Source: Rhodamnia argentea (Eukaryota; Streptophyta; Magnoliopsida; Myrtales; Myrtaceae). From it: 64,000 bases of DNA. The stretch lies in contig NC_063152.1 in NCBI RefSeq assembly GCF_020921035.1, forward strand, positions 29,139,903 to 29,203,902, written 5' to 3'. Position 1 is the stretch's first letter. Every line of letters starts with the position of its first letter. This document shows, one piece after another, positions 45,079 to 56,154 of the stretch. The translations under genes and the position numbers were made by a program. The notes beneath the pieces are model-generated. The model did no database searches. It had not been told where the DNA came from and saw only the letters and a list, made by a program, of their open reading frames with translations.

Positions 45079-46091
45079 ATTCCTTTAGGGAAAATGCCAA
45101 AAAAGGGCCCCAAGTATACTTATTTTCTCAATTAAGGGCCAGAAGTGCAACTTGTGTCAAAGAAGGGCCCAAAATGCCTTTTTTTATTCAAACAAGGGCC
45201 TGAATGGGGACACTTTTGTCTTTTTACATTTTGTAATTGTTTTCCTTTTTTTCTTCTGTTTTTTTCCTTTTGTTCTCCTCCTCCTCACCGGAGGGCCATG
45301 GGGCGAGTGGCCGCAACGGCTTGCCTCACTCAACTCAAGCGAGGGTCGGGTGAGCCGCCGAAATGGCGGACGGCGAGGACACGGCGACGGCGACGGCGGC
45401 GGCGGGGCCGAGGTGGAGGTAGCGGCGGGGGTCAAGATCCGGTTGAGGGCGAGCTTCGCGTTCGAGATCGTCGCTTATCGCGGCCGAAGCGACCTTGCAC
45501 CCGTCTACGGCCGGCGACGAGAGAGCCGCGGGCCGAGTGGCCGAGATCGCGGGCGGCGAGGACGCGGGGCGGAGAGACCGAGGTGGGGGTCCTCACGTTG
45601 CTCATCGCCGCCGAAGCGACCTTGCACCCGTCTGCGGCCCGCGACGAGAGATCCGCGGGCCGAGCCGCCGAGATCGCGGGCGGCGAGGAAGCTGGGCGAA
45701 GAGACCGAGGCGGGGGTCCTAGCGTCGCTCATCGCGGTTGAAGCGATCTTGCACCCGTCTGCGGCCGACGACGAGAGAGTCGCGGGCCGAGCGGCCGAGA
45801 TCGCGGGCGGCGAGGACGCGGGCGGAGAGGCCGAGGCGGGGGTCCTCACGCTCGTGTGCGGCTCACTACTACTGGAGCAAGGGGAAGAAGAAAGAAGAAA
45901 AGGAAAAAAAGAGAAGAAAAAAAAGGAAAACAATCACAAAATGTAAAAAGACAAAAATGTCCCCGTTCAGGCCCTCATTTGAATAAAAAATGGCACTTGA
46001 GGCCCTTCTTTGACACAAGTTGCACTTCAGGCCCTTAATTGAGAAAACAAGTACACTTGGGGCCCTTTTTTGGCATTTTCCCATTCCTTTA
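45079..46091. mobile_element. Mutator-like nonautonomous element with 9-bp TSD
   Basis: The element spans 45088-46082 (995 bp) and is flanked by a perfect direct repeat ATTCCTTTA at 45079-45087 and 46083-46091. It starts GGGAAAATGCCAAAAAAGGG and ends with the exact inverse. The inverted repeats stay closely similar for about 190-200 bases (roughly 45088-45285 and 45885-46082), sharing motifs such as AATTAAGGGCC, CAACTTGTGTCAAAGAAGG and GTCTTTTTACATTTTG. Long TIRs with a 9-bp duplication are the signature of Mutator-like elements. The interior is very GC-rich and contains three 127-bp tandem copies. There is no transposase, so it must have been moved by an enzyme encoded elsewhere. Open frames of 198-264 codons inside shift frame at each repeat unit and are unlikely to be genes. 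Confidence 0.92.
45479..45858. repeat. 127-bp GC-rich tandem repeat, three copies
   Basis: Copies start at 45479, 45606 and 45733 and share the landmarks AAGCGA.CTTGCACCCGTCT, CGACGAGAGA, GCCGAGATCGCGGGCGGCGA and GGGGGTCCT. The unit length is not a multiple of three, which argues against a repeat protein. It forms the core of the Mutator-like element. Confidence 0.9.
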
Positions 46092-47612
46092 TTAAACATA
46101 GATCTAGTAATCGCCAGAAAACTAGGCAATTTTTTGGACACCCGCTGGCATTATCCATTTAAAAAGTAGATTAATTGGGAAATTCTGTTAAAAAAGTAGA
46201 TTAATTGCGAGGCTTCGCGTACGGTGTCCACGGCGGCAGAGTATGCAGGCCGACTCTCCCTCGTTGGTTTAAATTAGCGGACAAGTCGAGGCATTTCTCC
46301 TAATTAATCACTTTTAATCTTAATCCCTTCGATGCTAATTACGTTAGTATCTCACTCGCCCCCGAAGGGCGCGTGCATGCTACTCTCCACCTGAGGGCTT
46401 TTTACTAGAGCTTAAATTTGTTTAATTTTCCAAAGACAGGACTTTAGGAAAAATCCTTAGCGGTTAAGCAAAGTGAATCCTAGAGCAGAAATTTCCCTGG
46501 TTCTGCTTAAAACCGAGAGCTCTCTCCACTTTACCTTTTTCAAGCTTTTGTTTTTATGCAAATTCCACAAAGATGAATCTAAAAAGGTTATGAATGATAT
46601 TTCTCAACAATTACGTACCTTTTATGCCTTAATCGGGCCATATCATGAGTCGATATTAAGTAAGAACCTCGCCCATGAGTACGTATTTCATTGCTCTTGT
46701 TTCGAACTTGTGGTCGAGTGGGTTTCTAGACCGTTTCCCTCTCGACGATGAAGCTTGATTGCCCATCATGGCCTGGACTTGGAAGTCTTAACTTAAGTAG
46801 AGGCGGACTCATACTTATCAATCGATCTTCGCGTCTCTTGTGTCGAAGACAATTTGGTTCTTTTCATCTCTTAGTGTACTGTACTAGGACTAGTGCATTG
46901 CTGGATACAAGTACAAGTGCAATACTCCTTTTTTCCGATGGAGTTCTTCCAATAGCACACCCTACATAGAGATTGGTTCTAATCTCATCTACGCGTAATG
47001 CATGGTTACGTTCTTAAGACTAAAGCAATCAATCGGTTCTCGACTTTCTAAATTCATCTTTCGTCTCACATCAGCAGAAATACAACATCTCGTTATTTGC
47101 ATCGAAGCATATGATTGTCGGATTGATCATATTCTCAATAATCAATGACACATCATTTGCATCAAAATTAGGGAACTTCAAAAGAATCATTCCCTTGTCT
47201 ACCAAGACCCCGGGCACGACACCATCGAAAAATTAAATATTTGAATTGTCCGACTTGTTCCGCTCCGTTCGCTCTCCATGCGCAAATACCTACTCCACAA
47301 TAGAAGTCTATATGGTTGATTCTAAAAGATGCATCTTCGTATTATGGAATTTCTCACTATCTTTCCCAAAAATGACAAAATACTTGGGGGGCCGGGGCGA
47401 GGGGAACTGGGGAAGGTCCATGATATCTGTGCATGTCTTCCACGCGCCATAGGGAGCGTCGTCAGCTGAGCAATCGATAAAAACGAATTGCAGAGAGGTT
47501 AGCTTGGGGGGCTAATCATACGTTAAGCACTAATTGACCATGGTTTAGTTGCTGGGGGCAGAACTGTTATGTGCTCTTCGTGTCATCACTCCCCACTCGC
47601 TCTCACTCATTC

Positions 47613-47614
<2 letters not shown>
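46092..47614. other. Intergenic region upstream of TPS
   Basis: No gene seen. A short direct repeat of AAAAAGTAGATTAATTG occurs twice near 46162-46208. Open frames are short and not family-like. Confidence 0.4.

Positions 47615-47645
<31 letters not shown>
47615..47645 (+). repeat. AG microsatellite, TPS upstream region
   Basis: An uninterrupted AG run of about 31 bases, roughly 0.94 kb before the TPS start codon; probably near the transcription start if the gene has a 5' leader intron. Confidence 0.9.
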
Positions 47646-47647
<2 letters not shown>

Positions 47648-48581
47648 CGAATGCTTTGTACAAAGACATCGCAATAGTTGTCGGTTGTAAAAAGATGGAG
47701 AGACCATCACCGTGGAAAAATTTTCGGACAAGTGGAATCTCTCTGCCTCTCTCTCCTATTAGTCTAAAAACACCTCTTTCAGCTAATTTGGTGAAGGGGG
47801 CGAGACTGTGAGGAAGAAAGGGAAGGACGAATCTTTCTGTTGTTTCAGCCTCAGCCCACTTCCTCTCGTATACCTTGGAAGGTCGGTAAGCTTTCTTCTT
47901 TTCACCCTCCCATTTCATAAGCTCGCCTTTTTCTTCTTCTCTGTACTATAGCACGTGTGCCCAGTTTCTGGTTTTTACCCCTTTTTTCCTTTTGAGTATG
48001 TTTGCTTCTTTCAGTTGCTCGCTGGCTTGATGTATTATCCGTGTGCAGTACTCTGAAAAAATTCTGATCTGTTTTGATGCTGAGGGCTCACTTTTGCAGT
48101 GAAATTGTTTAGTGTTAGTGGGTTGTTGGGCTTCTCTGTCGGGTTGTATGTAACCTCAGGATGTTTTTCTATGCACATATGATGTGGTTCAACCTTCGAT
48201 TAACGAAATTGCTGCCTGGTACATGTTCAGCCTTTGTCTTTTCTTGCTTTTGAATACCATGCTGGTGATCTTCCTCCTTCCCTGGTTTTGAGTTCGGTTT
48301 CAGTGCTTTGCTTGTCCTTTGAGCTAATGCAGAAGCTTAGACTCTTGTTTGCAAGCCTTTCTGCCCCTATTTCTTGTGTTTAATCTTTCTGATTGATGGC
48401 TGTATGCTCTATGAAGGAACTATGTCTGCCTTTCCTTTGGAATATGTTATGTACTGAAATTTTGCACATTTCTATGGCAACAGGGTGTCCTAGTGTTTTA
48501 TGCAAATTGTTGGTGAAATAAGAGAGGAGGTGTTGTTGCTGATCTTCTTATTGAGCAAAAATCATTTCTCACGTCCACACG
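47646..48581 (+). other. Probable TPS 5' leader with intron
   Basis: Plant class II TPS genes commonly have an intron in the 5' leader. A donor-like GGTAAGC near 47885 and an acceptor-like GGCAACAG at about 48482, with a pyrimidine-rich stretch between, would fit. No coding sequence is seen here; the assignment is inference. Confidence 0.35.
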
Positions 48582-51500
48582 ATGGTCTCAAGGTCTTATT
48601 CTAACCTTTTAGACCTTTCTTCGGGCCAGTGCCTGAGTTATGGTCGTGAGAGGAGGAGGTTCTCACGCGTGGCCACTGTCAGCGGAGCACTATCTGAGCT
48701 CGATGATGACAACAGCAACAGTGTTGGCTCAGATGCTCCCTCATCTTTATCTCAGGAGCGGATGATTATTGTTGGAAACCAGCTCCCGATTCGATCCCAC
48801 AGAAGAGACAATGGAGAATGGTATTTTTCCTGGGACGAGGACTCGCTTCTTTATCAACTTAAAGATGGCATTGCGCAAGACGTGGAAGTGATCTATGTTG
48901 GTAGTCTGAAAGAAGAAATAGACGTGAGTGAGCAAGATGATATAGCCCAAACCTTGCTCGACACTTTCAAATGTGTTCCGGCTTTCATTCCTCCTGACCT
49001 GTTCAGTAAATTCTATCACGGATTTTGTAAACAGCAACTCTGGCCTCTGTTTCATTACATGCTTCCATTGTCACCGGATCTTGGTGGTCGGTTCGATCGG
49101 TCTCTTTGGCAGGCGTATGTCTCTGTAAACAAGATTTTTGCGGATAAAGTTATGGAAGTGATTAGCCCTGAAGATGATTTTGTGTGGGTTCATGACTATC
49201 ATTTGATGGTTTTGCCAACATTCTTGCGGAAACGATTCAACAGTGTGAAGCTTGGATTTTTCCTTCACAGCCCATTTCCATCATCAGAGATATATCGAAC
49301 TCTTCCTGTGAGGGATGACCTACTGAGAGCGCTTTTAAATGCCGATCTTATTGGTTTCCATACTTTTGATTATGCCAGGCACTTCCTATCTTGTTGCAGC
49401 AGAATGCTTGGCCTTTCTTATCAATCGAAACGAGGTTACATTGGTTTAGAGTATTATGGTCGCACAGTAAGCATTAAGATCCTTCCTGTGGGAATTCACA
49501 TAGGTCAGCTTCAATACGTGTTAGATCTTCCTGAGACTGTATCAAGGATTGCGGAGTTACGAGATCAGTTCAGGGATCAGACGGTAATGCTTGGGGTAGA
49601 TGATATGGACATATTTAAAGGGATCAGCTTGAAACTCCTAGCTATGGAGCAATTGCTTTTGCAGCATCCCGAAATGCAGGGCAAAGTTGTCTTGGTCCAA
49701 ATTGCGAACCCGGCAAGAGGACGAGGGAAGGATGTGCAAGAGGTTCAGTCTGAAACTTTCGCTGCGGTGAGGAGAATTAACAAATCATTTGGAAGGCAAG
49801 GATATAATCCTGTAGTTCTCATAGACAGTCCGCTGCAGTTTTATGAGCGGATTGCTTTCTACGTAATTGCAGAGTGTTGTCTAGTCACGGCAGTGAGGGA
49901 CGGGATGAACCTTATACCCTACGAATATATCATATGCAGACAAGGAAACGAAAAGCTGAATGATACGTTAGGTCTAGACCAATCAGGACCTAGGAAGAGC
50001 ATGCTGGTACTCTCTGAGTTCATTGGGTGCTCCCCGTCCTTAAGTGGTGCAATTAGAGTTAACCCCTGGAACATTGATGCTGTGGCAGAAGCGATGGATT
50101 CCGCTCTTATGGTTTCGGAAGCTGAAAAACAGTTGAGGCATGAGAAACACTATAAATATGTTAGTACGCATGATGTCGCATATTGGGCTCGCAGCTTCGT
50201 TCAGGACCTTGAAAGAGCTTGTAGGGATCATGAAAGGAGGAGATGCTGGGGAATTGGTTTCGGCTTAGGGTTCCGCGTGATTGCTCTGGATCCCAGTTTT
50301 AAGAAGCTATTAGTCGAGCATATTGTTTCAGTTTACAGGAGAACCAAAAGCCGAGCGATTCTTTTGGATTATGATGGAGCTATGGGGTCATCAGGATCCA
50401 ATTCCATCAGTGCAATACCTACTGCTGAGACAGTTGGACTCCTCAACAGTTTGTGCCAAGATCCCAAGAATGTTGTCTTCCTTGTCAGTGGAAAGGAGCG
50501 AGCTATCCTAAGTGAATGGTTCTCATCGTGTGATAGACTTGGGTTAGCAGCAGAGCATGGCTATTTTCTTAGGCGAGTCACCTTGTCCTTTAACCAAGAG
50601 TCCATTTTATTCTTTGCAATTAGAAAATTTGACGTAAAGTAGGATGCGTTCAGATTCCTATCCTTAATAACACTGAACAACCAACATAGAGGGGAACAAA
50701 TACTCTGTTTATGGTGTATTGATGTTCTTTAGGATGCCATATGATCTGTCACCAACTCAATGTCCAATCCAAATTCAGGCTTCGGATAGTTTAAGCATAG
50801 CAAATGCGGCACTACTGGCTCTTTAATTAATTAATCTGGAACTGTTAGGTGAGAGAATAAGAGTTTAGCTAATTCATTGACAATAACATTAGGATATTCT
50901 GTTCTCCAATGAGTAGTGCACTAAATAGCCACCAGTGTACATATGTACATCGCAGAAATCTTTTTCGGGTTTGTCTAAATCTTGAATTGGAAACATTAAT
51001 TAATGTAAATTGAATGAGTGAAAGGTGTTCATTTAAATCCTTAATGTTTTTTCTTTGTTGGGAGAGATGATCCTCATTTCCTTGTCCCAACCTGCATTGC
51101 TTAATCAAGTTTTAATTTTTTTATCATTTCAAGCAAACGCACAGCTATCAACTTGTTCCTTCCTGCTATTCGATTTGAATATCTCGTACCAGCATGTCAT
51201 TCTAAAAGAAGGTTAATGCATTGGAAATGTCAACCATATTGCCCTTATCTCGTTGTATGACTTTGCACGTGCCCCAATTTTGGACTCTAAGAGTAAAATT
51301 TTAGGCCTTAATCTGTCATAGCAAAACCTCCGAAAAGTTTTTTCTAGCCAAACTGATCATTCATTATCCTCTTTCAGGCCAAACAAAGAATCAGATTGGG
51401 AAACTTGTGTTTCTGTGCCAGATTTTGATTGGAAACAGACAGCTGAGCCGGTTATGAGATTATACATGGAAACAACTGATGGCTCTACCATAGAAATCAA

Positions 51501-52755
51501 AGAGAGCTCAATTGTGTGGAATTACCAGTGTGCAGATCCAGATTTTGGTTTTTGCCAGGCAAAGGAGCTTTTAGATCACCTGGAAAGTGTTCTTGCAAAT
51601 GAACCTGTTTCTGTCAAGAGTGGCCAACACATTGTGGAAGTTAAACCTCAGGTTTTTCGTAGTTTCCTTTTTCCCAAGCACCATTGTCTTTCAAAAGCAT
51701 GAAGTTCTACAAAAGCTATTAAAATATCATTAGAGTTATTTTTGTTGACTCTAATTTTGAGTGTCTATAGTTGGTCCAGTCCCCACAATCAATAAATTTG
51801 AGTCTCTATGGCGCAGTCGGAAACTGTTGAAACTTGTGTTGTACTTAGTCAATGAAAATGTGCTGATGTATTGAGAGAGTTTCTTCTCACAAGGGAGTGA
51901 AAAAAAACAAGATCAGTCGATCATCATAAACATTGTGCTGGACACTCCATGCTATCTTTGTGCTTGAATCATGCCAAGTTCATAGCTTTCGGTAACATTT
52001 GTGCAGTAAGGTCATGGAACCTGTGGAATTGTTATTAAATTGTGCGGAACTGTTATTAAATTGTGATCAATCTTTTCAGATGTAGGTCAGATTGATTGGA
52101 TAACATGAACTGGCATAGTGTTGGTTGAGTTTATTATCATATTTTGGTTTCCAGGTCTCTTTTTTGGGTCAGAAATTTGATTTCATGATTGAACTAATCA
52201 TTGGTGAACATCCTTACTTTGCTCGGAGATATTCAGGTTTATAGTTCATCTGTCAGTGAATTTGGATGTTCCGGCATTGATTTGCTTTTGATCTTAGCTC
52301 AAGTTGGTAACCTCTAAGATATGACAGAGAGCCTTTTCTTTCATTGCTGAACATTTTCACCTTATCCAAAGCAACAAAAATCATGCTATTTCTGGCCATT
52401 GTCGTTCAAATTAACATGCTCCATAGTAATCGGGAAAAAGTTCCAACATACTTCAACATCAACTCTTTTGCAGGGTGTCAACAAGGGTCTTGTGGCCGAA
52501 CGTCTATTGGAGATGATGCAGCAAAGGGGAATGCTTCCAGACTTCGTTCTCTGCATTGGAGATGACCGCTCTGACGAAGACATGTTTGGGGTAATAACGA
52601 GCGCGAGAGAGGGCCCGGCACTTTCTCCAGTTGCGGAGGTGTTCCCATGCACCGTGGGCCAGAAACCAAGCAAGGCCAAGTACTACCTGGAAGACACGAA
52701 CGAAATCTTGAGGATGCTTCAAGGGCTGGCCAACGCTTCGGAGCAAGCCGCCTGA
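48582..52755 (+). CDS. Class II trehalose-6-phosphate synthase-like protein
   Basis: Three exons, 48582-50572, 51378-51651 and 52474-52755, encode about 848 aa, the usual class II length. The start MVSRSYSNLLDLSSG is the class II N-terminus. A GT20 synthase-like domain (about 60-540: WVHDYHLMVLP, LGFFLHSPFPSSEIYR, LPVGIH, VLSEFIGCSPSL) is followed by a HAD phosphatase-like domain: motif I DYDG at 596-599 and motif III GDDRSDEDMF at 784-793. Class II proteins usually lack clear synthase activity and act as regulators of sugar and stress signalling. The closest group by start motif is TPS8-10, by eye. The first intron must begin with GC (TTAG/GCGAGT) to keep phase with exon 2. The residue after DYDG is Ala rather than the usual Thr. 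The 5' leader probably has an intron. Confidence 0.93.
50573..51377 (+). other. GC-AG intron of TPS gene
   Basis: Exon 1 must end in phase 2 at CTTAG to join G-CCA-AAC of exon 2 and give the family peptide FLRPNKESDWE. The next two bases are GC, within AG/GCGAGT, and the acceptor is TTTCAG. The nearby GTCACC donor would break the frame. Confidence 0.8.
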
Positions 52756-55115
52756 AATTCTTCGCTGACCTCGTAGGGCAACACTTCTGCGACTAAAGAG
52801 TAAACAACCCTCCTTTCAAAATCCAAATTCGACATGATATGCAAGAATCCAGGTGTATCATGCCATCTGGCAGGGGAGAGCAGACAGCACCATTTTTTCA
52901 CTTTCGTAATTTTCGATTTTGGGTGAGGGAACTTGATCCCCCTTCTTCTCGGAGTCTTTTCACGGTTTATTCGTGCAGCGCCCTAGTGCGCGGTATTTGT
53001 TGGCTGTACCATAATGATGTGTTGTAGTATCTCAAAACATTGTGGCAGTTCATAGGTTGTAGATGATGATTGAAGATTGAGTACTGAAAGTGGGGTTGAG
53101 TTTGCTTCCTGAACTGGACCTTTGAGTTCAAAGAAATAACACCAACACCAAGAGCTACATCAGCAGTGCTTCTCTCAAATTGGCACTTAGCCCTCAAAAG
53201 CTCATATCAAGTTAGGCCCGAAGGACCCAGAAGAGGGGTGGGTTGTGAGAGACAGTGCTCAAACTCCAAAGTCAAATCTCCTTGTCTGTCCATATCCTTC
53301 AAAAAGAAGAGGGGTTGAAAACTGAGATGCATTAAAGTGCTAGCAATGGCAGTTGAATCAGGGAAACAAAGCCAGAGGAGTCTTGAGTCTTGACTGACGG
53401 GTTGACCTTCATTCCTCACTTTAGTTTTTCCCGAGGTTGGAGAGATTTGGACGGAGACGCTCCTCATACACTAGCTGGAGTAACACAGTTGAGTTCTGTT
53501 TCTTATTATGGGATGCATGACCAAGGATTCACGTGCAGGCCTTCACTGCCTGGTCCATTATCTTTCAATCTTATCATGCCAAAATGATATGTGACCACTT
53601 CTTCAGGGTGAGATTGTCCATTAACATGATTGACCAAGAATTTGTACTTTCATTAAAGAGTAATTTGTTTCACTATCATCCTTTTTTTTTTGTTGTTGCA
53701 GCCAATGGAAGTGGTTTCTTTTCTCTTGTCTTGTAGTGCAACAGAAGGGCAATGAGGGGAAGTCACATTGGTGGACTTCATAGCCCACCAAGCATTAAAT
53801 CAAAATCCCCAACTCCCTCTTGAGTCTCTGTCAAAGGCTTTAAAAATCACCCAACGAACTTCACTACCTCATTCATTCCATCCCCTCAACTGCTCTCATT
53901 AAATCCTTCCTTCTTCAATATTATTAGCACCCCGGCCCCCCCCTTTCAATTTCTTTCTCCTTTTTTTTTTGTCCTTAAAAGGGGTTTTTATTGATGATCA
54001 ATCTAAACATAATTTTATTGACACTAGTGGCGACCGTGTTGCAAATTGCAATCTTTCTTAAATGGTTGGTTTAACAAGAGTCCTAACGCAGCCGTTAACG
54101 GAAAACCTGTATAGGACTAAGTGGTTCTCATTTACCGTGATTTCGGAACCGTATAAAATTATAAGCATATCTTTTGCGTGTTTCGCATGTTCTTATGTGC
54201 AAACATAAGCTTAACCCGTGCAATCGATTTCGTCATATGCCCTAGGGACATTGCTTGACGAGACTGTTGAGGCAATTTTTCTCGCACCATCTTAAGCAGC
54301 ATCCTCTGGCTACAACATCCTTCATAATTTTGCAAGTCCTGTCTTCAAATTCCAAACAAAAGAAACTACAATAACGAAGGTTTCTCCAATCCGATAAAAT
54401 TGAAAGAAAGCAGGGGCAAGTCAGCCATGAAAAAGAAAGAGGTCCTTGTCGATTTTTGATTTTTTGTGGTCAAAAGGTCCTTTCGAAGACTCTGTCCTGA
54501 AAACAAGATTGAAATTCGTGCACGGCCGTGGACATTGAATTCCTTCTTCAGATCACGTGAAAGGATGAGATTTTGATCCGTATGGGGATGTCACCAACAG
54601 AGTTGATGCTTGCCCTTTGCATTTAACCACCATTTTTAGGGCATAAAACCCTAGCTAATGCTCGGACTTGGGTTACATAGATTGCCATTGCAATACAACA
54701 AACGTGTAAGGAAGTTAACTAACTATAATTTGCTGCCCTTCTTTTATTTTTTTTTAATGGGATACACGTTCGAATAACTTCATGCCGACTATTCTGATCG
54801 GGAGAATGCTTTTATGAATAGAATCGTTCTATCTTAAGTTCGACTTCAACAACAAATCGTAATAACAACGTTTCTTCTTTCCTTTTCTTTTTTCTTTTCT
54901 TTTTTTCTGAAAAGTTGGCAACAAGGACAAAAAATCCATAAAAGAAAATAAAAAAGTGATGGAAGGGTAGGAATGCAGTTGCAAATGGCAAAGGCATGAA
55001 AGCGGCAGATGTGGTACCACTTGGCAATATTACCTTTCATCATATGCACATTTCGCATGAGGGACGCAACTTTTACTCATCAACAACAATTTCCAACAGT
55101 TAGTCCAAAGAGTTC
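52756..55115. other. TPS 3' flank and intergenic region
   Basis: The first few hundred bases should be the TPS 3' untranslated region. Poly-T tracts lie near 53682, 53961 and 54747. No gene or clear element is visible. Confidence 0.4.
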
Positions 55116-55200
55116 AAAAAGCTTTAAACCTATTGTACTTTTGTCAATTCAGTCTTAATTTTTTTAATTGTCTCAATCGAGTCCCGAACCTTGACCCTTT
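55116..55200. repeat. Single arm of foldback family
   Basis: The motifs AAACCTATTGTACTTTTGTC and AATTCAGTCTTAA resemble the left arm of the 31552 element (AAATCTATTGTATTTGTGTC, AATTCAGTCCTAA). No matching opposite arm is obvious, so this looks like a fragment. Confidence 0.5.
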
Positions 55201-55806
55201 GCTACATATAATCGACAAAAGCGCAATAGAATGGAGTAGAGTTCAAAAACCATTTATGAAATCGAATATTAGACCCTTCTTCAAAAGTTTTCTGCGTAAG
55301 ATAATTTTTTTAAGAAAATCAACCATCATTTCATGAAAAAGTTTTAATCCTATAATGGATATATCGAGTTTCTAACACTTATGAAAACTATTTAACCTTC
55401 TTGGATCAATGAAAAACATTCAACTCATGGTAATGCACAAAATCAACAAATTTTTTTTATTTTATCTCTTACCTAGTACGTTGTAGAGTTCGACCTACAC
55501 CGATCTCCAGGCACATTTTCGCAGACGAACTGTGTTTTTCAAGTCGATTATTATCATTTTTCATGTTGTTGAGGATGTTTGGCGCTAATTTATTATAATT
55601 CACCGTTCAGTGCGGACGATACGGCATGGTAATTGTATACCGAGGGCTCACATGGATCTGTGGTCGTCAAGGGTGTCGCGACAAGAAGACGACACATAGG
55701 CACTTTTGCCACCGGAGGCGGAGGGCTCGAGAGCGTCTTGAGGAGAGGTTCCATTTTTTTTTTTTAAAGGGTACTTTCGAGAGGACGAACCCGGTAGAGA
55801 CGGGAT

Positions 55807-55880
55807 GGGCCTGTAGCTTCTAGGATTAGAGTACATGGCTGCGAACCACGGTGTCGGGAGTTCGAATCCCTGCTCGCCCG
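55807..55880 (+). tRNA. trnR-like: Plastid-type tRNA-Arg relic in nuclear DNA
   Basis: About 74 bases closely follow the plastid trnR-ACG gene: GGGCCTGTAGC, AGGATTAGAG, an anticodon arm GGCT-GCG-AACCACGG, and a T arm GGGAGTTCGAATCCC before CTCGCCC. The anticodon position reads GCG where the plastid gene has ACG. The D-arm TAGCTTCTAGG is altered relative to the plastid TAGCTCAGAGG. The CAACCGG that follows resembles plastid downstream sequence as I recall it. It is probably a nuclear insertion of plastid DNA, 275 bases upstream of the ABCB start. Whether it is transcribed is unknown. Confidence 0.7.
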
Positions 55881-56154
55881 CAACCGGGCTCACGCGTCGG
55901 GAGGGCTCAAGCGTCTTATCGTCGAGCCAACCGCTTGTGCATGTGATGGGGAAATTAGACGGTACGTCATCCAAAGCACAGCTCAAGCTTTGGTTAAAGC
56001 TTGCACTAAATGATTCCATCTAACTCTTCATTTCCTAACCATCTTCTGTTATTATTCTCCAACTCCCTCCTCCTCTTCTTCTTCCTCCTAACTTTACTCC
56101 TCTCTTCTCCACCTCCTCCTTCTTCCTCGTCGGGCAACTTGAGAGGCCAAAGAG

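Noticed and set aside
45145..45946. Overlapping open frames of 198 and 264 codons in GC-rich DNA
   Set aside because: They lie across the TIR and the 127-bp tandem repeats of the Mutator-like element; the repeated DNA is read in a different frame in each copy, so no repeat protein is conserved.
47607..47918. 103-codon minus-strand frame near the AG repeat
   Set aside because: Its end is a run of Ser-Leu from the AG microsatellite and the rest has no family similarity; it overlaps the likely TPS leader.
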